DNA from: Bondarzewia mesenterica
Lineage: Eukaryota; Basidiomycota; Agaricomycetes; Russulales; Bondarzewiaceae
Direction of reading: 5' to 3'
Length of the DNA stretch: 64,000 bases
Assembly (NCBI GenBank): GCA_004802705.1
Contig: SGPL01000001.1
Span: forward strand, 1-64,000
The first letter of the stretch is position 1; every line of letters begins with the position of its first letter. This document shows positions 1 through 10,440 of this stretch, piece by piece. A model generated the notes under the pieces. That model ran no database searches. It saw only the letters and a list, made by a program, of their open reading frames with translations, and was not told where the DNA came from. The translations under genes and the position numbers were made by a program.

Positions 1-639
1 CCTTGACGTCCTATATGTCTGTACATCCAACTATTCGGACAACATTGAGATGCATCACCCTAGTGCCGCCAGTGGCGGGCTTGTCTACTGTATCTTTAGG
101 ATCACTAATTCACTTTTCGAGTCCTTTCACCGCACCGCGCCGTACACAGGGCCTTGCTCAGGACGGGGTGCTTCAGGACCCCCCGCATATCCCTATGTAT
201 AGCCGCATCTCAGTTGCAACTTGAAGGGCGAGAGCTGGGGACGGAAGTGGCAGGACACTGACAAGGAGAAAAGGTGAGTAAGTCTGATTAACTGGGCCGG
301 CCCCCCGTTTGGTTTCTTCGACGGCGCATTAGCAAGCTGTTCCGAAAACATTCATGTCGAGGTCGAACTCCTATGTGGTAACCTAGTGCGTCTTCCATTT
401 TCGATATGCACGTCAGTTGGAAATATTCATCAGAGCCGCGCGACCGCGCCCGTTGGAGTTTGATCCTCTCAACGACTCGACTCATTCAATCATTTATCGA
501 GTAAGAGGACTATCTTCCCTCATCCGTCTTCATATTAAGCGCGTCTTATACAGGCTCATTGCAGCAGATACTAAAATATAGTGAATATACATGCATTCCA
601 TGCGGAACAAAGGGCAGTATAGCGCAGATATGTGTTTCA
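1..639. other. No recognised gene; start of a duplicated block
   Basis: Only short open frames without family features are present. The last part, about 560-650, has a diverged inverted copy at about 17075-17155, so the duplicated block described below may begin here. I see no RNA gene or transposon end in this stretch. Confidence 0.4.
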
Positions 640-2060
640 TTCCTTTACCTAGGCTTGGTAGGGCGACTGAGTTCGACCACGCTCATGGCGAACGACATCA
701 CTCACGTCCTGACCATTGGTGCGGTGCCCATCGCATCTATCAACTACATCCGGCTCGCAGTCTCGGGCAGTCCTACATCCGCTATGATCCCAGAGAGCGA
801 GCGACTTCATCGACGCAGCATCTACAGTCGGTAAGGTTTCTCTTGGGTTGCTCGGCGCCCATTCGAGGTCGCGACGGTAGCAAACGCGTTTCTGGTCCCA
901 TGGCGTGGAATGGGGTTGAGAGAAGCTTTGGGGAGGGTGGTCAGGGCACGGCCGGCGGTTTCGCGAATAGAGCGTCCTCGAAGCAGCCGAGGGAGGGGAA
1001 AGGAGATGGAGAGCCATGACCGTGGGGATTGAGTCGGGTCTTGGGATTCTGCGTGAATCCATGCTACGGTGAGGGCCTTTGATTTACCAAATTCTTTCCG
1101 GCAGAGCCTCGTCGCATCTGCTCACCAGAACTGACAATTAAACATCAAAGAGTGCGAGATTTATTTCCTTCGCAATATCACGCGCGTTTAGCTGGGCGAT
1201 TTGGGTGAGAGAGATGGCAGCTGAGCTGCTGATGCGTGCATTAGTTGGCATGTGCAACATCTCGTCTGACTATCTTTCCTCTCCGTCTCACCTCAGTCGT
1301 TCCTCGGTCACTCATCACGTTCCTTTTTTCATACATTCATCGCATGCACACAAGATATCATATGCGCAGCTCGCGCCCGTCCAGGATGCCGCCCAGTTAT
1401 GTATGCACGGATTATGTTGCTTACCTTCACCATCTTCATCAGGAATATATGTGGCAGGTATTGTGGCCCAGCCCCCCATCCTTATCCGTGAGGGCGCTAC
1501 AAACTAGTCAGGCATCTTCAGGCAAATTTAACTTTCAAGGGAACACACCGTCAAAGCACGCCCGCTTGCGGCCTAGGACTATCTCAGAATGGAACCGCCC
1601 ACGTTCTTTATGCAATTTGCAGTCTTCAGCGCGAGCGGATATGAACTGTATCCGTTGCAGTGCACCACGTCTTCAGACTTTGTCCATTGAGCTCTCGTGC
1701 AGATGACTGGCAACATTTGGCGCTAGAAACGTATGATGTGACAGCAGCGCAAGGCTCCCCGAACTGCCGTCAATGGGCTCTTTGCGGTTGCAGTCGATCA
1801 GTCATCTTATCGCTTCAACTTATCGAGACCTGACCATTTTTATAATAGTCGCTGCATCGTATAGTATATACTGCACCGTCTAGCGGTTGCTTCGGGGTGC
1901 TTCCTATCGCATCTCGACTCTTATTTTGTGTTTGCCATTCTGGATGGTTCGGGTTTTATTTCATCTCTCAGTTGCTGTTAGCAGTTATCTTTCACGTCGG
2001 TAGTTCTCGATCCGGTGTGCGATCATCTTTATTCGGAATCCCATTCTCAACTGAAGTCTG
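640..2060. repeat. Inverted segmental duplication, arm 1 (partner 14090-15600)
   Basis: This stretch reappears in reverse orientation at about 14090-15600. Matching anchors include the block around 1021-1090 against 15115-15175, the block around 840-1000 against 15240-15400, and the block around 1205-1500 against 14690-14960. Similarity is obvious by eye but interrupted by many substitutions and small indels, so the duplication is not recent. Neither copy keeps a long shared open frame, so I do not call a gene. It may be the remains of the flank of the neighbouring hemerythrin-like gene. Confidence 0.75.
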
Positions 2061-2243
2061 CCACGCCAGCAATGGTTGAGATGGTGTGTTAGACTGGAGA
2101 CAAGTGCACAAGCGAAGAAACTGTACAAGACGCGATTCAGATTCAGATGAGGGCGGACGAGGGTTACGATTCCCTAAATGGAAATCGGCCTCTTCCCGTC
2201 CTGCGTTCAAGTTGCTGAGATGCGGCTACACCAACGTCCTGAA

Positions 2244-2622
2244 AGGACCCGCGAAGCTAGCCCGATGTTTCCCGGGAAAATAGCATATTTGAGGGTCAAA
2301 TTTGGCCATTTTTCTTCCCCGAAAATTACGCATATTTTAGGCCGCGGAGCCGATAAAATTGCATTTTCTTAACGGCCGATAGCATATTTGAGGCCGAGTC
2401 TGCTATTTTTTTTTTCAATTTACGCTGAAGCTGGCAGAATGGAGGGCAGATTCTGACAGAAACCCGCACACGGTGTAACATAACGTGACTAAATGTGACT
2501 ATCGTGACAAATCGTGACAAACCCTCACGACTATAGCATATTTTAGACCCAAAACATTGCATATTTGAGGCCCGATTTTGGGGTATACGACCGGGAAACA
2601 TTAGGCTAGCTTCGCGGGTCCT
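2244..2622. mobile_element. hAT-like MITE with 8-bp target duplication
   Basis: The 379-bp element has terminal inverted repeats of 32 bp (2244-2275 and 2591-2622) that agree at 30 positions; the outer 19 bases, beginning AGGACCCGCGAAG, match perfectly. It is flanked by the exact 8-bp direct repeat GTCCTGAA at 2236-2243 and 2623-2630. It carries no coding capacity. Inside are about five copies of a short motif of the form GCATATTTKAG, in both halves, as expected of subterminal transposase-binding repeats. An 8-bp target duplication is the hAT superfamily signature, hence the assignment. The paralogous block at 17402-17409 shows the empty target. Confidence 0.88.
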
Positions 2623-2854
2623 GTCCTGAAGCTAGCAGGCGTTCGGTGTCTGAAGACGATACCGTTTCGCTCTCCTATAAGTACGTAGTTCACCACCTTA
2701 TCGTCTCTTGCTACTTTATGCTGCCAGCAGGACTCGCATGCTCAGCTCGATACCGAATGATCACTGCTCGCAAACATTTCCCACTCGCACTCGCAGCATC
2801 TCCGAGCCTCAGTTCCACACACCGCATCAACACCACGCTTACACCTGCAATACC

Positions 2855-3660
2855 ATGACATCCACTTTTAAATCCCTCACAGAAACCATCAAACAAGACC
2901 ACCGAGAGGTAAAGTACCACTACCCCAATCACACTTACTTACATTGACCTCACTCATGATCCCATACATGTACGTATACTACGATGCCCAAGTTGCAGTG
3001 ACCATCAAGGGCGACGTCGACCCTCAAGCACGCTGGGCACATGGAAAGTCGCTCGACACGCTGTTGGAGCAGAGTGGGTCGTCTACCCGCTCATGGAAAC
3101 CCATCTCGGTGCTAGGTGTTTGGAACTTGCCGATCGGAACCGCGTGGATCATCAGGTATGTACCTCTCCCCTGCATGGTATGTGTGTGACCTGTTTCCCA
3201 TGGTATTTTTTAAAATTAGCTCGTCAAACAACTCCTCCACGACCTCAGAAACAGGACTCTAGGTTCTGAACTTACAACACGCCATCGTGGCCCATCTACG
3301 TTCCCACAGCGATTCTGAAGAACAGTACGACCCGTCCATGCTCGAACGAGAACTCGGGAGTGACGGGAGTCTCAAGGCCTCAAACTCGTTCAAGAGGACC
3401 GAGAAATCTGTCCCTACCAGGTGCGTCTCGCGCATATTCCCATACCCCACGTAGATTGCACCCCAGGAAGAGACATTAATGACAATACTTCCTTTGTCGC
3501 CTGTGGAGGACTGCACCCGGGAGCGCCCATAGGCTACCGCTCGAGAGCCTCCTCGGGTTTTTGATAGTGCCGATGGATAAATTCAAAGACGCATTCGAGG
3601 TGTTCCCGACGGAACAGATGAAACAAGACTGTAGAAACTCGGCGTGCGACGGTCAAAGTT
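2855..3660 (+). pseudogene. Hemerythrin-like (HHE cation-binding) pseudogene, copy 1
   Basis: Exon 1 reads MTSTFKSLTETIKQDHRE, which contains the first iron-ligand histidine region of fungal HHE-domain proteins. A following block encodes ARHAVGAEWVVYPLMETHL (helix 2), but in a different frame from the preceding KGDVDPQARWA segment, with a small deletion between them. Further on come the helix block around HSDSEEQYDPSMLERELG and a C-terminal tail ending near MDKFKDAFEVFPTEQ. The splice acceptor before exon 2, which is intact as GTAG in the second copy, has been lost here near 2967. Intact relatives are single-domain cytosolic proteins of about 200 aa that bind a di-iron centre. The frameshift and splice loss make this a pseudogene. 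Confidence 0.8.
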
Positions 3661-3740
3661 ACTGTAGTGCTCGTAAGCTTTTTTTGTTGCATGCCTGGAA
3701 TCGATGATCTGTGTGCTGTACAGCATGGAAAGCTCGAGCT

Positions 3741-4469
3741 CGGGTTTCGGAGCTATAGCTAGTGCTGTACAACGCCAGATGACGAGAGAGCTGCGTACAT
3801 TGAATCACCCCTCCGCACAGGCACAGTACTAGAGTTCGTGCACACGGCCGCTATGTTGTGAGGGAGGGAGAGAAGAGTTGCAACTGCGCACATGCTCACC
3901 GCCGATCGTTTTTTGCGACGAGGTTCCAGTATTATGGCTATCTAATATTCAAAGTCCAAAGAAAACACGCGCAGGAGAATTGATAGGTCGAATGCACCCA
4001 GTACTGTATGTATACCGTATTGAAGGAACGAACGGCGAGTCGGCTGACTGCACTACATGTCGTGATCCTCGTTTTATTATAAATAAGGAATCGTCTCTTT
4101 AAATATATCACCATTCAACACCATGGCAAGCGAAAGGTACTCTGGGTTTACCGAAACAGGATGCGTTGTTCAGGAATGCTTCCCCGGATGTGGAGACGAA
4201 GCCTGAAGGCCTACTGCCACCGTCAAAATGGAGCCCGTTGATCATCGTGATGACGTCCTGACCTACTCGCAGCGGCGTGGCTTGAAAGAAAAAAAAAACC
4301 TACGGGCTCCGACTTCTAGAAAAAAAAAATCGGGTCAAAACCTCAATTGTTGAAAGACTCCGAGTACAGAAGTATCTCTGATGAACAAGATCAACGTTAT
4401 TTCAGTAGCACATGCCTGTACACACAACAAGAAAGCGATTCTGCCAACGCCCCTTCCTCACTTTCTCCT
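3741..4469. other. Intergenic, 3' side of the S28 peptidase gene
   Basis: No coding frame with family features is visible. Two poly-A runs at about 4290-4330 interrupt a short repeated phrase. The S28 gene ends at the right border and its polyadenylation region should lie here. Confidence 0.4.
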
Positions 4470-6762
4470 TCATGTCGGTGACCATTTCGCGCTTTGCCTT
4501 TCGGCACCACCAGGCTGCCAGTCTTCCAACCACGTCTTCATACTCGCCAGCGCCTGACTCTGTACCCTAGCAATCGTAGCGTCATAGTACGCACTCGCCG
4601 TCAGGAGGTCAGAGCAGTGAAACCCATCGCCCAGCGCGACCGGTTGATTCACAGTGCTGACAGTGGTCGCATCTTCGGCGGAGACAGTCGCATCGCGCCA
4701 AGGATCACCTACGAAAAAGAATTCAGGACCAACGAATCGAATATAAATAATAAATAATAAAAGAACAATATGGCGGGGATCACTCACGCTGGCCGTTGAC
4801 GGAGAAGAGGCGGTCGACCGTGGCATTCCATCCGCCATAAGCTGCATTCGTCTGGTCCGCTTTGGGAACAGATGGGGAATTGAATGCGCCTGGGAACATT
4901 TGCACGCATTGCCTCTGATCGGACAAAAAAAAACGGTTATCACCAATGCTGGTGAAGAGTTGGTGAGCATAGTTTCGCACCTCATCTCCAATGGGCTGAA
5001 CGAGGCGAGATACGAGAGTTGGACGGTTGACCGGCGCAGAGTCCTGGAAAAAGCCGACTTCGTTGCATCTGAGGATCAAAGTATGTCAGTCAGAAGATTT
5101 TGAGACTTCAAATAAGGGCGAAGGCGTACACGATCCACCTCCATGATCTGTCATCATTCCCGACCGTGTCATCAGTCCAGTAGGATTGACTCGTATCATG
5201 CGTCCCAAAGCAGGTTCTAAAAAGAGGTGAGATCCGTATTTGTCCGATCAGTTCATTCCGCCGGTTAGCTCGACTCACGCTGGATCACTATCGCCGCAGA
5301 CTACGCCAACATGTCAGAAGGCGATCGGCGCAATGCGAGAAAAACAGGATGACATACCGAGAGAATAATATGTGTTTCTGAAGTATGATCCCCACGCGCT
5401 CAGAGCATGATCGAGACCCCAACCAGTGGCAGGAGCATTGACCCCATTCTTCACTTCCAGCGCGTCGCAGAATCGGAAGAATGCGGCGCCAGGACCAGTG
5501 TAGGGCTGCAGTTTCTGCCAGTCCCACAAATTGTTGCGCACTGTAAAATAAAACAAAATACAGCTTCAGATCCCTGAAGTGCATAGTCGGCAGTGGAAAA
5601 AAAGGGAGGAAATTGGCGCACATGCACCGGCGACGTCTTCAAGATGTGGGACGTTCGACATGCCGAATTGTGCCTTGAGCGCGTTGATTTCAGATGGCGT
5701 CCCAGTGGTAAAGACCAAGTCGACATGGGCGATCACGGCTTGGACGTCAACCGAGCAGTTCTGAGGCATGAATTGACGGATGGGCTCGAAATACGCCCAG
5801 AAATCGCTACGTACACACATAAAGCACGGGTGAACGCATATGATAAAACAACGAAAAACACTCACACGATGCTCTCTGCCACACCGGATGATGAATACCC
5901 AGCCCAGAACAACCCAGGTTTGCTAGGAACAACAGATCAGCGCAAACTACGATTGTACTGTCCTAGACTCACTCGACCATTGTCCAGCTTGTCAGTGCGC
6001 CTGCAGCCCAAAACATCAGACTCGGCATCCACGTTCTATTTGTGTTGCTTACCAGCGTAGCTGCCGCCAACCATAATCCACGGCGCTTGATCAGGGCCAA
6101 CCGCGTCCCCGCCAGGCATGGGCAGTTCCACATTATCCGCGAAATACTCGAGGTCGTCAATCGCCTGCTGAATGGTGTGATACCGCAGACTGGCGACAGA
6201 CAAATCGGAAAATGGGTTCGAATAGCCATAAAAGCGATGCTCGAGCACGATCGTTGCCCCGTTTTGCTGCTGCGCTATTTGACCGGGGATGGTCGCATTT
6301 GTGAGGTAAAAGTCGAACCCTAAATAATATTCTGATTGAGAGGAAATCAAAGCAGATCGCTGAGTCGTCAGGAACTTACCGTCTGCGTTTGATTCGCCGG
6401 GTGTCATCAAAATTATCGGGCCGCCTGTACCAAACAGAGAAGGACATGAGACAGGGCTAGCAAAACAAAAACGAGTCCTTACCAGGCTCATAGAATTCCC
6501 AAGTGTGCCAATAACGTTGCTGGAACGTTCCCAGACCGGGATTGTTGTGATCAATCAGCTGTTCAAAGTAATACGTCGTGTCGTACGGCGGAATGGTGGC
6601 ACCAGTCCGCGCATGCACAACGCCATCCGAGGGCGGTGTGCCGGTGAGGTGGGCAATAGGCCTAGGAGGAAAGTTTGCATGCAGACGCCCATCAGGCAAC
6701 CTAGCTGCGGCAAGGCCTGAAAGCGCAACGACAAGAAGCCCCGAGATGATGAAGTGCTGCAT
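4470..6762 (-). CDS. Serine carboxypeptidase, peptidase family S28
   Basis: Exons on the minus strand: 6762-6483, 6424-6380, 6319-6053, 6000-5973, 5922-5866, 5806-5628, 5540-5358, 5300-5279, 5216-5130, 5068-4788 and 4708-4470. They join to 1668 nt (555 aa) with every junction in phase. The product starts with a hydrophobic signal peptide (about residues 1-20). Family S28 (prolyl carboxypeptidase, DPP II) signatures are present: EHRFYGYSNPF, the nucleophile elbow GGSYAG, NGQRDPW carrying the acid and GFHCSD carrying the histidine of the triad. It is probably a secreted or vacuolar exopeptidase that cleaves after proline. Length is normal for fungal members. No neighbour suggests a pathway. The run of T in the frame near 4925 could hide a short intron, but read-through is in phase. 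Confidence 0.93.
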
Positions 6763-6818
6763 TGTCCGAGAGCGCCGCTGGTGCAGTCACCACAAAGCAT
6801 CTCGGTTTATCGTTCACT

Positions 6819-6825
6819 CTTATAT
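6819..6825 (-). promoter_or_regulatory. TATA-like element of the S28 gene
   Basis: On the minus strand the sequence reads CATATAAGAG about 57-63 bases before the ATG at 6762. This is a usual distance for a fungal TATA box with a short leader. Confidence 0.5.
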
Positions 6826-6829
6826 GTTC

Positions 6830-7630
6830 TGTATTTCCTTGGCCGCGCGGCTGGGCCGCCGATGTCATGGAAGTTTTTGGAAGATCCGTGTGTGATGGAA
6901 AAACTATGGCCTATATCGCAGCTGGCCTGCCGACACGAACAATAGCGAACGTGTGTGAGAGGTCTTGAGGACAGCACGATGAGCCTGGACGAGATATCCA
7001 AATTCCTTATGTGTTCGAACGGCATTAATACGGGTCAGGAAAGTTCGATGGATGGAGAAGGTAGCGAGAATCACTTCCGTTGCATGCGGTGCGCCACAAA
7101 GTTGCGACAGGATGCACGTAAATGCGGGGCGATCTCTGCAGCTCTGCAGGAAGGATGACCCACATGATGAGGGAGAGAAAACCTATCGTAAGGGTAATTC
7201 GGGGGGAGGATCAGTGCGGCAGTTTAAATGGAAGCACAAGAGGGTTCAAAGCAGCGCACGAGTGAAGCATGTGGTGAACTGCAGGCCAGCGATTTTTTCC
7301 TCGTCTGAAGGGCATCATTGGAGTATGTTTTCAACTGGCTGGCGTTACTGCCCAATAGGTGGTCATACTTCGCGGAGTAGACAGGTCAGAGAGGGTCAGA
7401 GAGACCAAGTTCTGAAAGACAAGGGCACTTACAAACCAGCCGATCGTGTCATCTTTGCATGGTCCCGCGCGCTATCCCGCCGACATTGATTGAACTATCC
7501 CATTCGGGCATCGCATTCGTCGAATTGAGAACTCTTCTGTTTTCCCGGATGACCTTTCATATCCTCCGATAGGCCTGGGGGGTCTGATTTTCTGCCAATC
7601 AGTATCCAGCGTCACGGCCAGAAAACTTAC
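6830..7630. other. Intergenic, nothing recognised
   Basis: Upstream region of the S28 gene. Open frames are short, unrelated to any family I know, and lack a plausible exon chain. Confidence 0.35.
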
Positions 7631-7633
7631 AAG

Positions 7634-8400
7634 TTGGCAGACGCTGTGCAGTTTACGCTGGAGATGTTATTGCGAGTTGAAACACGTTGTCCCAGACCCG
7701 CGTGTACATGGCCGTTCAATTCAAGGGTGAGAATCACGGCAGCAGCCATCTCATCGAATTCTACCACATCGAGTGCGAGCTGCTGGGGGACATGGACGAT
7801 GCAATTCTTGTTGCGGAGCAATACATTGCGTGCACGTCGCGAGAGCACCATTCTGCATGATCTGGCCGCACTCCGAGTCGTCCAATCCACCGTCGAAACA
7901 ATATTAGGAGTGCCGTGCAATCACACCAAAGCCGAGTGCCCAACATGTTCATCCAACCCCGGATCCACATCGTCGATCATAGGAATTCCCTCGGTATTAC
8001 CTTCTTCGCAAGCTCTCCTCAATCCTCATACGAGATCTGCTCCCCAAAGGCAATGAATTCTTCCATCCTCACTCTCCCGCGTTGAACTACCGCTCCCAAC
8101 GCTGAGAAGAACGCAGGGTCCATCCGCCCGCCATAGACCGGCTCGACAAATGCGAACTCTAACCTCTTCACTTTCCTCCACCACACCTGTCTGCCCTCCC
8201 TCTCACCGCCCAATAGAGCAGATCTTACAAACGCACATAACGCTGTCCCGCTCACCTGCAGCTCTTCCATCTCAGCCTCGGCTCCAAAGCGACTCAGCAC
8301 TGCCACCCAGCCCACAACCGTCACGCTCCCGAGATCAACCTCAACCAGCTGTACACCTTTCAGCTCTAATTGGGCAGGCAACGCTAAAAGGCCACGCGTC
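7634..8400 (-). pseudogene. Unidentified, possibly decayed coding region
   Basis: Two minus-strand open stretches look more protein-like than their surroundings. One (about 8381-8019) ends with a stop after the residues FGEQISYED and contains RLEFAFVEPVYGG and similar hydrophobic, LRR-tail-like segments. The other (about 7920-7634) contains VLLRNKNCIVHVPQQLALDV. They lie in different frames, I could not connect them by splice sites, and no start region was found. A degraded F-box/LRR-type gene is one possibility, but this rests only on general appearance. Confidence 0.25.
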
Positions 8401-8853
8401 GGCGCCGGGGGTCAGTGCTCGGGCGACAATCGACACGTGGAAACCTCCGCCGTATTGACCTTCGTCCCTGAGTTCCTCGTCGATGGGCGATACAGCGACG
8501 GTCGGGATCGGAGCGAGTGAGGACGTGAGCGAACCTGAAACTGCGATACCAATTGGATTATGAGGAGAACGGTAAAGACGTGTGGGGAAGTTTGAAAGTG
8601 TACAAGGAGATGCAGAGAATGGCCCTCGATGCTCTGCAATTGGCCTTGCACGATGCTAGGGTGCGAGGCGCGTTTGGACGCGAGGCGCGAGGCGCAACGG
8701 CATGTCGGCGGGACAGAAGGGCACACACATCCTGAGTGAGCCAAATTTTGTGTGCGGTGATTGGGTCGCAGGTTTGCGAGCAATGGTTCGAGGAATAGGC
8801 ATGAGAGGAACGAGGTGTGTCGGAGGCAGAGGCAGAGGATGGTGAAGTGGGGA

Positions 8854-9070
8854 TATAAGTAGGTCAAAGTACCACTCACCTCGTCGCGGTTCCCATCTTC
8901 CGTTTTCTCTTTCTTTCCTTTTGCTTTCCTTCGCCAATTTTCTTCTTTTCTTTTTCTGTCTGCCGATTCCTGTTCGGTTTATCGATTTCTCTTCTCTCCC
9001 CGTCTACCTTTCTACTCTCATCACTTCAGCTTCATCTTACTCACATCTGCAAAAACCTCACTTGCGAATA
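8854..9070 (+). promoter_or_regulatory. Orphan promoter and pyrimidine-rich leader ending at the AT-rich island
   Basis: A TATA box (GATATAAGTAG, core 8854-8859) is followed from about 8890 by some 170 bases of C/T-rich sequence typical of fungal transcript leaders. Just before the first ATG (9071) the composition switches abruptly to very AT-rich sequence with no sustained reading frame. This looks like a real promoter whose gene body has been replaced or cut away. That is an inference from composition and layout. Confidence 0.5.
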
Positions 9071-9718
9071 AGATGTTATTTATACTTATTCATTTTATTT
9101 TAGTTTTTTTCTTGTATTTTAATTTGATGCTAATTTATATCTAATTTGATGCTTATTCATATCTAATTGAAAGCAAATTACTTTGTAATATAATCAATGA
9201 ATGATGAAATAATAGTTTTAAAGTAAAATATAATTTCTCTATTTAATTTAGTTTAAACCTCATTTTTAAGCAATAAAAATATTTATGATCAAATTTTAAG
9301 CAGTCTTGAATGCAGTTTTTGAGCTGATTTTTGACATGTGAGTGAGCTATTAGCTGAATTGGCAAGTGTTAGAGCTTTAAAATATAGTAGCTGAGCTTCA
9401 CAATTATCACTAACTCCCAATATTAATATCCTAATCACAATTGAGCATAAACATAACTGACCAAAGCATATTGTATGGTTGATATTGATCAGTGTAGTCA
9501 TTATTAAGTTTTGCATTTATTGACTAAGTCAAAATAATTATCAATCAAAAGTCCTCAGATTTTAGCTCTCCTCATCAAGACCTTTTTGATGATGTATATT
9601 ATGTATAGGGTTGATGCATGAAAAATGATAATAGCCAATAATGTCAGACAGTTGTGAAATTTTGTTATAAGTCAGGTTGAGGTCTATATATAAAGATATG
9701 TGGGATAATAATTACAAG

Positions 9719-9800
9719 CTGAAATGGTGTAGTGGTTAAGAGTAACAAGGTAGTATCTTAAAGAAGTGAAATGCAAGAGGCCTTGGGTTTAAATCTGACA
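9719..9800 (+). repeat. tRNA-derived SINE-like head
   Basis: TGGTGTAGTGG (9725-9735) fits the RNA polymerase III A box. GGTTTAAATCT (about 9786-9796) is a near-consensus B box about 50 bases downstream. The stem pairing required for a functional tRNA is not evident, so a SINE or tRNA pseudogene is more likely. Confidence 0.5.
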
Positions 9801-10329
9801 AATGGCAAAAAAGGGTAAAAAGTTAAAATTGAAAGATGACATAGGATAAGTCAAGTTAAAAGTGAGAATTAATTTTACTCTTACATTAATAATAAATTGG
9901 GCTCATTTGACAATGATTTGTTGCATACTTATTTGCTGCTTATTTGCTGTGTATTAAACTACAATCGAAAAGGGGAGATAAGTTAAAATAGGGAATCACT
10001 TATTGGTTGTTATTACATCTTATAATATCATATTCATAAGTGAGATTTTTGCAGATGCACCTGTATAAGTCAGGATATCATTAGTTCTGTGTCAACCCTC
10101 TTGACTTCATGGCATGGCCTGATCACTAGTATTTCGACAGGCAAAGAAGATCTCATGACCAGCGTAAGCACCACTGTAGGCTTAGTGACAAAAAGATCAG
10201 GCCATTAGAAAACATGTTAGGTCATGTAGGCTGAGGGGACATTAGTGGATACATGGTGGTGGGATAGAAAGCGACAAGAGTGGGTCAACTATTAAAGCTA
10301 TATAGAGCTGTATGGAGTCGGTGTGTAAA

Positions 10330-10440
10330 AATGAGGGTTGGAGATGCTGCGAGTGCGAGTGCGAAAGGCATATGGGTAGTGATAATTCGGTATCGAGCGG
10401 AGCGTGCGAAGACTGCTGCTGGCAGCACGAAGTCTTATGA
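10330..10440 (-). repeat. Inverted fragment of the hemerythrin-associated duplication
   Basis: On the minus strand this matches about 2725-2830 and its partner near 17495-17600: the TGCTGCCAGCAG start, the CTCGATACCGAATGATC phrase and the CTCGCACTCGCAGCATCTCC phrase. It is a third copy, truncated within the promoter and leader part of the pseudogene unit. Confidence 0.8.

Larger units (their letters stand above)
2070..3740. repeat. Direct segmental duplication, copy 1 (partner 17210-18530)
   Basis: Promoter-side sequence plus a hemerythrin-like pseudogene is shared with about 17210-18530 in the same orientation. The copies align from the phrase near 2080 (partner near 17235) to the gene end. 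Copy 1 carries an extra 379-bp insertion at 2244-2622 that is absent from the partner. Copy 2 has its own short insertion near 17625-17650. A third, inverted fragment of this unit, matching about 2725-2830, lies at 10330-10440. Confidence 0.85.
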
